Below are positions 46,589 through 57,599 of a stretch of DNA of 64,000 bases, in pieces (position 1 is the stretch's first letter; every line of letters begins with the position of its first letter). The notes below the pieces were generated by a model. It worked only from the letters and a program-made list of their open reading frames with translations, made no database searches and was not told the origin of the DNA. Source of the DNA: Talinum fruticosum (lineage: Eukaryota > Streptophyta > Magnoliopsida > Caryophyllales > Talinaceae); the NCBI GenBank assembly GCA_021018815.1, contig JAITYX010000066.1, forward strand, positions 3,322,001 to 3,386,000. Direction: 5' to 3'. The translations under genes were made by a program, and so were the position numbers.

Positions 46589-47628
46589 ATCGGCATACTT
46601 TCCACCTCTCGCATTCGAATTCACGTCCACCACCACGAAAGAGAGAGAAAGCGAAATCCAAGCAAAACTATGAAACCCTTCTCATTCTCCTTCGAAAACA
46701 ATTGAATCTACGCCACCTACACTGCTGCCTCCACCACCTGCACCGCCTTCATCGGTATTCCACAACCTGTTAAGGGAAGGAACCAAGAGCAAAAGAATCA
46801 AGAAATTTGGTGAAATATAGATCAAACTGATTGAAGTTTGGATATGGATTGAAACGAACGAGCCAATTTAACGATCGAAAATCAAAAATTGATGACTAAT
46901 ATAAACATAAATATGACTTTTCAATCTGAAAATGAAACAATCAAAAGAAAGAGAGGCAGTGAGAGAAAGAAAGAGAGAGCGAGAGTAGAGAGAGAAAGCG
47001 AGCAAATAAGTGAGGAGAGAGAAAACATAAATCTCAAAAATAGGCAACATTTGTGTTTAAAAAGATTTTTTTCTTTTTTTTTATTTTTAAACACTTATCG
47101 AGATGCTTTAACCACCACATATACTTATTGAAAAAAGAAAATTATTCTAGGGCTTTAAAAGTACATACTTGGAGTAAGATTGCTCATCAATTTGGATTGA
47201 CTTTTTTTTTTTGAGGGTGAGAAGGGGGTGCACATGTCAATCTACTATTATATTTTTTTGTGTATGTGTTTTTTTAAAGCTAGCATAAGATGCCCAAATC
47301 CTTATATATATACTTGTGAGATTTAAGTTTAAAGATTTTAACTATACTAGGAAATAAATCCTTATAGTATTGTATTGTATTGTTAATTTTTATGGGAATA
47401 AAAGGATTTCACTTTAACTCGGATGAACTATTGAAGAACATTATCCCAGCTATATAAAGAAAATCCAAAGGAAAATCGTCAACCAATCAAAACAAAGAAA
47501 CCGATAATTTTTAAATTTATTATAGAACTTTGATAAACCCCTCCTTTAAGGGCGACCATTCCTCATCCTAGACTTGTTTTCCACATGCTCCCAGATTATT
47601 TGCATCAATTGTCATTTCTAATCATTTG
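46589..47628. other. Non-coding sequence left of the Mutator-like element
   Basis: A moderately GC block (46589-46770) gives a 75-codon plus-strand frame with His/Pro-rich content and no recognised motif. A GA-rich run follows at 46945-47020. The rest is AT-rich. No feature can be supported. Confidence 0.4.
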
Positions 47629-47637
47629 ACAAAACTA

Positions 47638-47910
47638 GGATTTTTGGAATATAATAATCCGAACTTTAGCACATTTGGAAACCATTAATCTGTACTTAAG
47701 AAATTGTTAGGAATAAGTTGTACTTTTCATGTAATTATTTTTAATATACCACCACCAAGTTTGACTTGCCGGATATATGACGTGGCGGTGGCGTTTGAAA
47801 CGTGTAATTAAAAGAGAATTTTTTTATAAAAAATTAGGTCAAGTGTTTAGCAATTTTAAACACCTCGATAATAGCTTACCCACTACCTTTTTCTCTCTTA
47901 TCACTCTCTC
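47638..47910 (+). repeat. Left terminal inverted repeat of the MULE
   Basis: It pairs with 53006-53278. Conserved blocks include CCACCACCAAGTT against ACTCGGTGGTGG, GACGTGGCGGTGGCGTTTGA against its complement, and ACTACCTTTTTCTCTCTTA against AAGAGAGAGAAAGGTAGT. Similarity is high over the whole length, with scattered substitutions. Confidence 0.9.
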
Positions 47911-48330
47911 TCCTCCGCCCACTTAAACAATACCGTTAGTTGCAAATCAATTAAAGAAGAAGGCTCGAGCATAACGACAAAGAAACTTACTCTCTCTCTT
48001 ACGTTGACTCGTCACTGAAGCGAAAAATTAAAACCCTAATTTGTGATCTTGACCATCGAAAATCAAAGATCATCACCATCATCTTGTTTGATGTGGTTGT
48101 CCGGCTTTATTTGAAATGAAATCACAAGCATTTGTAGTGGAATTAGACAAAAAGGGGTAGAAATCAAGATTGGAGTTTGATGATTTCGAAGTTGATAAAG
48201 GTAAGCTTTTATCCTTTGTTTATGCTTTAATTATAGTTTAATTGAGGCTGATTTTTTGTCCTTTTCTGAAAAATACATTGTTTTTGTTTGTTTGTTTTGT
48301 TTCATTAGTGTGGTGTTGAGAAATAGATTA

Positions 48331-51300
48331 TATAACTATTGAGATATATCATGGGGGTAAATTTGTGGATGGAGTAGAGGTTGAATATGTTGATGGTGAT
48401 AAGACGAGATATTTATCCAAGTAAATGTAGATAGGTTTTCATATTTTGAGTTAAAAGGATTGGCAAAGGTTATTGGGTTTAGTAATGTTGAAGAGTTCTA
48501 TTATCTAATACCCGGAATGAAATTGAGAAAAGGTTTGAGGGTATGTCGTGATGATTATGACTCATTACATATGGCTACTTGTTGCTGCTATTGAAAAAAG
48601 ATTGATTGTGTACATTGTTCATGGGGTTGATGAGGCGGATGTATTACCTAGTTTTCTGGCTTTACCTGGCCCGAAGTGAAAACACAAGCAATAAATGTGG
48701 TCCTAGAAACTCATATGGGATCCCCCACGGTTAGGGGTAGAAGTGTAAATCATAGTAGAAAAATATCCCCTATTGCTAAGAAAAAAAAAAGAATGTTGAT
48801 GTGGCAGCCACGAATGAGGGATCCCCAATCCAAAATTAGAGCCCAAATGTTGATGTCCAACTAAATGAGGCCCAAACACATCCCCTAGAGGCATCACTAA
48901 CCTTTGTACTTAATATTGATGTCCAACCGGATGAGGCCCAAACACATCCCTTAGAGACAGACACCAACCCTTGTACCTAATATTGATGTCCAAACATATG
49001 AGGTTGAAACACATCCCCAACATACATCACCAATCTCTGATTCCGCTAAAAGCTGTCACTTCTTTGTCCCGACCACGAGATGAAAATGCCCTAGACAAAG
49101 GGAAAAAAGTAGTTGTAGAAGTTGAACCTGAGGCTGGATGGGATTGAGAAGACCCTATACCAGAGTCACCTATTCCTTGGGAGGTTTTAATTGTGCTTGG
49201 ATTCCCTTAGTGAAGGTTCGGATGATAGTGAGTATGAACCTGATTCGAAGACGAGAAATTGTATAACAATAAAACATCGACATCAAAAGAAAACTATCAA
49301 AGAGTTGTTGATTTCAATGAGGTTGGTGAATTTCAAGATGTTGAGGTTGGTGACATTGAAGATGTTGAGGTTGAAAGTATTAAAGAGGATAAAGAAATGG
49401 AGACAGATGTTGAGGATGTTGAGACTAGTGATGATGTATGGGTCATTGCATAGGCTAAGATGGCTAATTTCGGAAGACAAAAGGCCCTTGATGCTTGTGG
49501 AAGCTGTTACTCATTGTAGGGTGACACATGAAAAAGCTGGTGAAGACAATGTTAGAGAAAATGATGGTTTAGAAACTAATACAGCTACAGGATTTCGGAG
49601 TGAATATGAAGACTCTGCAACTGAAATGGAAACTTTTGGTGAGAGTGATAATGATATGCCTAAATTGCTTGAGGAAAAAGAGAAGAACTATAAAGGTTGA
49701 TGAGTATACTAATTTTGAGACATTGAAGTGGGAGGTGGTGATGACATTTGGGACTCGTTGATAGGTTCAAAGATGCAATCTGTAGGTTTGCATTAGCTAA
49801 TGGATATTGCTTGAAGATTGGTGTGTCCGACTCATCAAGGAAAAGAGTGGGTGCGGTTTGTCAAAAAGGGTGCAATTTCGGGTTTATGCTTCATGGGATA
49901 GGAAGAAGACAACTTATGTTGTGAAATTTGTCAACAACCATCATAGTGCACAAGAAACATGGTGAAAAATACTCAGCTGAAGTACTCTTTTCTTGATAAG
50001 CATTACCTTATGAGGTTCAAGGAGAAACCTCCATGGCCTACAAAGGATATGATCAATGAAGTTAAGAGGGACTTCAAGGTGTGCATTAACAAATGGACAA
50101 CATATAAGGCTAAACAAGTAGCTCGAAGTTGTTGTATGGCTCAATGAAGGAGCATTATTTTAGAGTTGGGAAGTACATTGAAGAATTGAAAAGACCAAAC
50201 AATGACAACAATTTCATACTCCAAACCGACCCATAAATTGTGAAGGAAGTACATGTGTTTCAAAGGTTTTTGTATGTTTTGATGGACTGAAAAATGGGCT
50301 AATTGCAAGTTGTAGACTTGTAGCTTGTATTGATGGTTGTTTTCGAAGACATTCTTAGGTGGCTGTTTACTAACTACAATTGGGATGGATGGAAACAATA
50401 AGATGTTTCCAATTGCTTGCGTTGTTGTTGAGGCTGAAAACAATGATAGTTGGGGCTGGTTTCGAGTCATGTAAGAGAATGTCTTGGAGGGACAAGAGGA
50501 TCGGGGTGGTCTTTCGTATCGGATGAACATCGGTTTTGTTTGTTAGCATATAAGGTTTAATTTATATATTATTGGTTTGTGTTTTAATACATTGCTCATG
50601 GCTATGTTTTTCAGGCGATCCTTAATGTTGTGTCTAATGTCTTCCCCAACTTTGAGCATAGACATTTGTGCAAAACATGTATATACAAACTGGAAGAAGA
50701 CTCATAAGGGGAAGGAACTGAACCTTTTATTTTGGAATGTAGCAAAGGCTTACAACATGAGTGATTTCGAAGAAGTCTGTAGAGGCCCTCAAACTAGCTT
50801 CTCCCAAGGCAGCAGAGGATTTTCAATTCCAAAATCCAAGGTTATTTGTAGGGTTCATGAGAACCGATTCAAAATGTGATGTTGTTGTTAATAACATGGT
50901 TGAGACCTTCAAAGCATATATTATACAAGCTAGGAATAGGCATTTGATACATATGTTAGAAGACATTAGAGTGGCTTTGATGGAAAGAATGGTTGTGAAA
51001 AAGCCATTATGGAGATAGCTTAGGATGAAATCTATCCTATCATTATAATCAAACTGGAAAAGGAAAAAGATAAAGCCGGACATTGCATTCTAATTCCTAG
51101 TAGCAACAAGGTTTTCCAAGTCTCCATAGGCTAGACAATCTCCATGTTGACCTCACTACTGGCACTTGTACTTGCAGAAAGTGGGATCTAACTAGGATTC
51201 CCTGTTGTCATGTCATTTCTTGTACAACATGACTGAAGCAAGACTTAGAGGATTATGTGCATGCCTACTTCAAGAAATCCAAATACATGGCCACTTATGT

Positions 51301-51708
51301 AGGTGCAATCAGTCCTTGTGCTAGAGAAAGACATTGGTCCGAAAAGGAGCTTCCACTTGACCCACCACCAATTAAAATAGGGCCAGGGAGACCAAAAAGA
51401 AATAGAAGGAAAGATCCCCATGAAGATTCAAAGAGAAAGGGCAAGTTAACTAGGCATGGGAGACAAATGGTGTGCATTATATGTGGCTCGGTTGGTCATA
51501 ATAAAAAGGTTTCCCTAATAAAGATAGTGCACCTCGGGATCTACCTCCACCACCATAGAGAAGGTCAAGGGGTAGACCAAAAAGCACAGCAGCAGCAGCG
51601 AGCAACCTATGTCCGATGAAAGGGCCACCACCACCCAGTCGGACAGAGGCGAGGAGAAGAAGAGGCAGAGGGAGAGCAGGTGGCGAGAGGGAGGGAAGGA
51701 GGAGGTGT
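48331..51708 (+). pseudogene. mudrA-type MULE transposase, degenerate
   Basis: Order of domains: a PB1-like N-terminus (YHGGKFVDGVEVEYVDGDK, then VDRFSYFELKGLAKVIGF and YYLIPGMKLRKGL); a linker with a 22-residue tandem repeat; an acidic stretch (GEFQDVEVGDIEDVEVESI); the MuDR DNA-binding domain (RFKDAICRFALANGYCLKI near 49770); and the DDE core with IDGCF, GMDGNNKMFPIACVVVEAEN, SWGWF and FPNFEHRHLCKTC. Then comes a SWIM zinc finger, CTCRKWDLTRIPCCHV, at 51167-51214, and a C-terminal CCHC knuckle, CIICGSVGHNKK, near 51474. The protein would bind the inverted repeats and move the element in the nucleus. Several frameshifts and stops interrupt the frame, and introns may account for some of them. 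Confidence 0.9.
48851..49045 (+). repeat. Coding minisatellite in the MULE transposase linker
   Basis: Three units begin at 48851, 48917 and 48984 with TGATGTCCAA, followed by (A/G)TGAGG and AAACACATCCC. The first spacing is 66 bases, which keeps frame and gives 22-residue units (VDVQLNEAQTHPLEAS, then IDVQPDEAQTHPLETD). The next spacing is 67, which breaks frame. Confidence 0.85.
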
Positions 51709-52201
51709 AAGTAGTGTGGGAGCAGAGTCATCTTCATCTGTGGAAGACTTAGGGCAACCACTAATGTTTAGCTAAGCATCAATATCCACATCTCAGGTCA
51801 TTTACAATAACACTCAGGTGAAGCAAAGAGGATCATACATTCCTTTTGGGGAGGGGAGTAACTAGCTTTTATTGTGGGGAGCAGAGGGGGCTGTAACTTT
51901 GTATGTATGCCATGTAATTTTGGGGGGTTCATATTTTGGGGCTCAAACAATTTGTATTGATCTGTTAATTTTGGGGGCTCAAACAATCTGTATGCCATGT
52001 TGGTTTCACTTTGGCTATTAATCAAATAGAATGCTTCATTGAAATTCTCAATCAAAGATACAAATTTTAGACAATTTTTCCCACCATGAAAATTTTGAAA
52101 TTTCATTCATTCTTACTCACTCATTCAATACAAAGTACACAATATACCTACCCTCAACCAACACTATTACAACAATTCACTACTGCCCCACTTCTACCCC
52201 A

Positions 52202-52841
52202 CTACACTATTAATTTCCCCTTACAAACACAATGACAAACATCACAAAACAGAGAAATATCCACATTTTCTCCCACCCATTCTTCCTTGAAGCTTTCACT
52301 TTCACTTGTCAATAGTTCTTCCTTCACTATCTTCAATTCTTCTTGAAGTTGTTTCCTTTTCTCCTTCTCTTTTGCAATCTTGGTCCTTAATCTTGTATTC
52401 TCTTCAATCAACATTTGAAAAGCATGTTCTTCATCACTTCAACTCTTGTTGCTCCCCCTTGTAAGCTTTCATGTTGCTCACTTGAAGTGCCATTTGTTGA
52501 ACTTCACCTACTAATTCTTCTACCCTCTCTTCCAAAATTTTATTCTTTTCCACCACATTCATTTCTTAATCATTATCATCCCATTTGAAAAATCGACAGT
52601 CTTGATTCATCTACCAAAACATACACATTCACATTTCAAACATCAATTGTAATTTCAAAACAAAATATGTCAACCCGAATTAAATTTGCACATACCCTCC
52701 ACAGTGGGCACCATAAATCTTCCGAACAACAGGTAGGTCATGGAAGCATTTCACCATTCCCAATTTCTCATTCTTGGTACTGGAATTCCTTCCCATTAAG
52801 GAATAAGAGGAATTGCCATTGTTGAAACCCTTGCCACTCAT
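52202..52841 (-). pseudogene. GRF-type zinc finger/coiled-coil gene carried by the MULE
   Basis: Minus strand, convergent with the transposase. The first exon (52841-52696) starts MSGKGFNNGNSSYS, contains CFHDLPVVRK and ends at a GT donor. The next exon from 52610 reads MNQDCRFFKWDDND, the CxFFxWxD signature that closes GRF zinc fingers. A strongly charged coiled coil follows: NKILEERVEELVGEVQQMAL, then EENTRLRTKIAKEKEKRKQL and QEELKIVKEELL. Small plant proteins with a GRF finger followed by a coiled coil are common and often TE-linked. A stop after DDND and an unresolved exon junction suggest it is broken. GRF fingers bind nucleic acid in other proteins; the function here is unknown. Confidence 0.6.
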
Positions 52842-53005
52842 TGAACCCTTCTTTCTCTTTCTCTCTCTCTTCCACTTCCTTATTTTTCACTATAGACCCC
52901 CAAATTTGTCGAAAATCACGAGACTTATTAGGCCAAGTGATTTGGGGAAGGAGTCGTGTAATTTTTTTCCTGTTTATTTGGGGATAGATTCGTGAAATTC
53001 AGAGA

Positions 53006-53278
53006 GAGAGAGAGTGATAAGAGAGAGAAAGGTAGTGGGTAACTCGTTGCTGAGGTGTTTAAAATTGCTAAACAATTGGCCTAATTTTTTTAAAAAAATT
53101 CTCTTTTAATTACACGTTTCAAACGCCACTGCCACGTCATGTATCCGGCGAGTAAAACTCGGTGGTGGTATATTAAAAATAATTACATCAAAAGTACGGC
53201 TCATTTCTAAGAATTTCTTAAGTACGAGATCAATGGTTTCTAAATGTGCCAATTCGGATTATTATATTCCAAAAATCC
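53006..53278 (-). repeat. Right terminal inverted repeat of the MULE
   Basis: Reverse complement of the left repeat, from GAGAGAGTGATAAGAGAG to AATATTATTATTCC-like outer sequence ending AAAAATCC. The flanking GTAAAACTA is the probable target duplication. Confidence 0.9.
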
Positions 53279-53425
53279 GTAAAACTAAGCCTATCTCAAG
53301 TTTAAGATTCCTTCGTACATTTGCATCAACAATAAGAAGTGAGTGTAATTTTTTTAATATTATCTACTTAGGGCCTATTCGAAATTATATAAAAATTATC
53401 ATTCTATTTGTTATGTTTGAGGTCC

Positions 53426-53478
<53 letters not shown>

Positions 53479-53500
53479 GTTGTTGTTGTTATTATTATTA

Positions 53501-53535
<35 letters not shown>

Positions 53536-53563
53536 GTTATTATTATTATTATTATTGTTATTA

Positions 53564-53615
<52 letters not shown>
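53426..53615. repeat. (ATT)n microsatellite, about 190 bp
   Basis: ATT triplets with a few GTT interruptions (near 53478-53490, 53501, 53535, 53556 and 53565). It produces poly-Ile/Leu and poly-Asn frames. TACATTTGCATCAACA occurs on both sides (about 53316 and 53640), so the tract sits inside a short direct duplication. Confidence 0.97.
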
Positions 53616-53616
<1 letters not shown>

Positions 53617-53656
53617 AATGTTTTTAGTTATTCCATTCATACATTTGCATCAACAT

Positions 53657-54779
53657 AGTTTTTTTATTTTTTAAATATTTTTAGTTAAAAGATAGAAGGG
53701 GAAAGTATTATTGTGGGGTTTTTTTAAAATTTTTTTATTTGAGATTTTGTATAATATTTTAATTCTATAATTTTTTGTCTTTTTTTCAAACTAGATAAAA
53801 TTATTTTTGTTATATTTGAGACACATTAACATAAAAATAAAATAAAATATTTTTAAAAAATCATAAATCATAATTTTTCAAATATCCATTATTCACCAAA
53901 TATTCGATATCGTGAAATATATAAAATGAATAATATCTTTAACAATATAATAAAAATTTCGTAACAACTCATAATAATTTCAATGATAGTAACACCTATA
54001 ACAACTCATTTATGTTTGTTTCTGCTCTTTTCTATTCATTTTTGTTCGTTTATGCTACATATGCTATTTTTGTTCGTTTTTTAAATATAATTTCAAACAA
54101 GCGCTTAGTCAAATTTGTATCAATAAATGTATAGAAATGACAAACACATTGCTCATAAATACGAGGCTAAACATAAGTAAGATATCTATGTATAGTTGTT
54201 TTTCACCCAATTGTTAGAAGCAGACATTTGTTTAGCTTTGTCTTCCTTTGCTTGATTATTCGCTCGGCTTTCAGCTTGACATGTTGTTGCTTGCTCACGC
54301 TACTTTACTCTCCTTTAATTAGTTTTGAGCTTTCACATCAATGTCAACATTGATTCAACATTAAAGTATTTGTCTTTGACATCGTCAAAGAGAATATGCT
54401 TCAACTTTTTGTTCAATGAATTTCTTAGCGTAAGCATCAAATTTTTCTTGTGTTTTTCATTACAAGGCTTGTTCTTAACATACCTTGTGATTTGTGATGT
54501 TGCCATTGCCCGAATGGTTAATACAATTGTTTTTCTTGGGATGAAACAATAACTTAGAAACATCTATCTCATACTCATACATATAATTCCCTCATATTTT
54601 TATAAATAAGCATGAGCAATCTATTAAGATTAACAAAAGACATTTTAAAGTCTCACTGGTGTAGGAATCATACCCCCTCCCCCTTCCTGAAAAAAACATA
54701 TATTCTTGTTCATGGTTTTTACTTAGCATAAAGGTTTAGGAATACTAGACAAATTGGAAGAATGAGATGAAAATCAATT
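53657..54779. other. AT-rich sequence without recognisable genes
   Basis: A stretch near 54320-54560 is open on both strands for about 75 codons but has no motif I recognise. No element ends were seen. Confidence 0.4.
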
Positions 54780-55760
54780 GCAATATTCAAACAAAGTTAG
54801 ATATATTAGGATCCGGAGCTCACTCAAATAATAAAATAGGAACAAAAGAATAAACAAAAATGAGACACAAGATTTTAACGTGGAAAACCCCAAACCGAGA
54901 AAAAATCACGAAGCGATGCACTAGAAACCGATAGCAATTACAAGGAATTTACAACCAAGCTAACTTAAGCTTACACCTTGCAATTCTACCACCTATTGAA
55001 CAATGGAGGATTACACTGTTTTGATAGCCATTACCCTATAATACACATTAAACCGAGCAAATAAGGCAAGAAAACGACCAAGAAACAATAGCGACCCAAG
55101 AATCACAGCCAGCATGGGCCATGCAATCTAGCACGGGTTGCCACTGTAGATGACACGGGTCGCGTCAGCCGACACGGCCAGCTCGTGTTCGCTGCTGGCT
55201 ATGCTTGGCTTCAATTCTTCAGAGCTAAAGCGACCTATTTTCTATTCACATGGGTCGTGCTCGCTGCCCCTTTGCCTTGTAATGCAATTTTCCATACCCG
55301 AAACTTCCATTAGGCTCCATAGACTTAGAAATCTCCCATTTAGAGACTAATGGTTGACCTCCTCGTTACATCCTTCTAGTTCACCAAAACCCGCCCTCTT
55401 CATCGGGAGAGACCAACCGAGGCTTTGCACCACCTCACTATTTCGGCACCTTCTTCTTGGACTAGCACCCTTACCAATATCCTCCAATCCAAGCCCTTCT
55501 CAAGCCCATTATCACCGGACGTGAACTTCCACTTGGATTGATCGATCTCTTCATACAATCACCATATGCAAAACTCCCATTGCCAACGCCACCTTCTTCG
55601 TTATACCAGGTTCATGCACTTTACCTTGTGGAACACCCGATGACCTATCCGTAGACCCAACGAATAATGTGTCATCCTCACAAACTCCTGCTGCGAGTAG
55701 AACACACACCAAGTCTTTCACCCCGACGACTCCCACTTGAACAATCAACCCCAACATTTA
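54780..55760 (-). repeat. Possible copia 3' end and LTR, minus strand
   Basis: Read on the minus strand from 55760, GTTCAAGTGGGAG followed by a TCGTCGGGG block resembles the CAAGTGGGAG polypurine tract and TGTTGG LTR start of many plant copia elements. Near the other end GGTTTTCCACGTTAAAATC resembles a word often found close to the end of such LTRs. There is no coding sequence and no second LTR, so this is tentative. The family B element inserted immediately beside it. Confidence 0.4.
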
Positions 55761-55828
55761 CAATTAAGTCACTAAACCCCTCAATGGAGTACAACGAGCC
55801 AAATTTAGACCTTTAGCTACAACCAATG

Positions 55829-57266
55829 TGAATGTTAGCTCTAGGAGAGGTTAAGTCACCCTAGAGGGGGTGCATAGGGTGATGGAAAATTTTTGAGAAC
55901 TAGCAAACTAATTTGCTCGAGCAATGACTTAGAAAACAATTATAAGTCTAGATTGGACTCAAAAAGTGCAAGACATAAAAATACGTGGAAACCCTCATGG
56001 GCCAGAAAACCACGAGCAGTGTTAATCCAAACACTAAGTCAAATCCATTATTTTGAATCTACGAAATACAAGGATTGACTCTTTACTGAATTACTCCCTT
56101 AGACAATTCAATTACAAGTTTTCCTAGACTTAGAAATTTATCCGATATAGTACTTCCTAACTCGAGATAACCTTTACAGGTAGGGAACAACCGAGCTGAG
56201 TTAACCCTTACAGCCTTATCAAGGGACTTAGAAGAGAATAGAAAGAGTAGAAGTGATTACAAGATTTTCTCTTTACAACTAAGAAATTAAGAAACTTAAG
56301 AACTAGAGTTGTAAGTTAGAAGATTGAGTGAATATGCACTCGAGTAAGTGATTTTCAACTTGTTTAGCAATCTTCAAGCCTTGTAGAGAGGCTTCTATTT
56401 ATACACAAGCAATGTACGAGTAGCCATTGAGGCTTGTTCTTGTGAATTTCATTAGCCGTTGTAACGGCTAGTCCGAGTCACTAAAAAAAGAGCTATTATA
56501 AGATGAACGTTGTGATTTGGTCCTTGGCTCGAAAAGTGGTCCATTCCACCGGTTGAGACCGAAATATGGAGTGGAAACAACTGTTAGACCCAAAGTTGTT
56601 GTTTACCAGATTAGGAAACAAACAACCACGACAAGGTGTCTAAGCCTTGTCTAAAAATGTTGCTTTACTTGTCTGCTGGTGTTTAACGGTTAGAAACCAG
56701 CTTGCTTTTCTTTTTCAAAATAAGATTAAAATTCTTTAATCCACCTGCAAAAGCAAATCAAAGTGGTACTCAAAGTATAAAAATACTTTGGTCCAAGATT
56801 AGGCAAAGATAATAATTAATGTAAATTAATTAAGTGCTAAATTACCTTCAACTCGAAAGAATGGAATTTTCTAAGTCTAATATATATTAGGTTCAAATTG
56901 CATCTTGAATCAATTATCTAAATGATCAAGTTATTAGAGTTGAATGGTCAGAATGCATAAACTTGATCAAGTAAATAATTTCATACAATAACCTGACTTA
57001 GAAAGGAGAATTAATGCAATAATTTATTTTCGGTTAGATCATTGAGTCGATCCTCGGAATATGAATTGTTTGTGAAATTATTTACTCATGCCATTATTCC
57101 GAGTTATGTCCGAGTTGGTCAAAAACTCAATTAAGTGAGTTCTTTTCATGAGATGGTTTTTGAGTGGGCCGGACAATAGTGAAAACTTAAAGTAGAGCTT
57201 TCTTAACACTTAGAATGACTTAGAATCAAAACCATAGAGAGATAGAGAGTTATACTCGTGTCTTTA
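55829..57266 (-). repeat. 3' LTR of the minus-strand family B element
   Basis: On the minus strand it begins TAAAGACACGAG (canonical TG mutated to TA) and ends ACATTCA. It aligns with 25932-27344, sharing ACAAGAAG-free blocks such as ATTAAGTGCTTAATTA-like and GGTGACTTAACCTCT words and the TTTGTAGGTT / AAGCAAACC region. Confidence 0.85.
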
Positions 57267-57599
57267 ATCTCCCCTTTTTAACAAAAGGCATTCCATACTT
57301 AAGAAAGAAGCTAAGAGTTCAAAGTGTTAAGTTTTCAATGTATTTTAATCAAAGCAAAAGTAACCTGATCTTATACAACTCAAAATTATGCTTATCAAAC
57401 ATTGCAGAAGCAGTAATAGAGTATTCATCGGAGTAAAAGTACGATATATCGGAGCAAATATAAGCTACAAAGAATATAAATCGATTATGCTCGTAAAACG
57501 AAATTTCGGTTATACTTAGAAAGTTTTGCACAAAGATACTAAAGCTTAAAGGTAACTCTCCTCGAACCAAACATCTATTTTTCTATCTTTTCTCTCCCC

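Larger units (their letters stand above)
47638..53278 (+). mobile_element. Mutator-like element (MULE) with long terminal inverted repeats
   Basis: The element is 5.6 kb, with inverted repeats of about 273 bp starting GGATTTTTGGAATATAATAA at the left and matching as reverse complement at the right end. Flanking 9-mers are ACAAAACTA (47629-47637) and GTAAAACTA (53279-53287), identical at 7 of 9 positions, the length typical for Mutator target duplications. It carries a mudrA-type transposase on the plus strand and a convergent GRF-finger gene on the minus strand. Both are damaged, so it is probably inactive. Confidence 0.92.

Noticed and set aside
51477..51761. Leu/Pro-rich minus-strand frame
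   Set aside because: It is the antisense of the Arg/Gly/Pro-rich C-terminal tail of the MULE transposase.
53233..53658. Poly-Ile, poly-Leu and poly-Asn proteins
   Set aside because: These are translations of the ATT microsatellite in three frames on both strands.
54325..54563. Pair of opposing 75-codon frames as a gene
   Set aside because: No motif was recognised, the composition is AT-rich, and both strands are open over the same DNA, which is common by chance.
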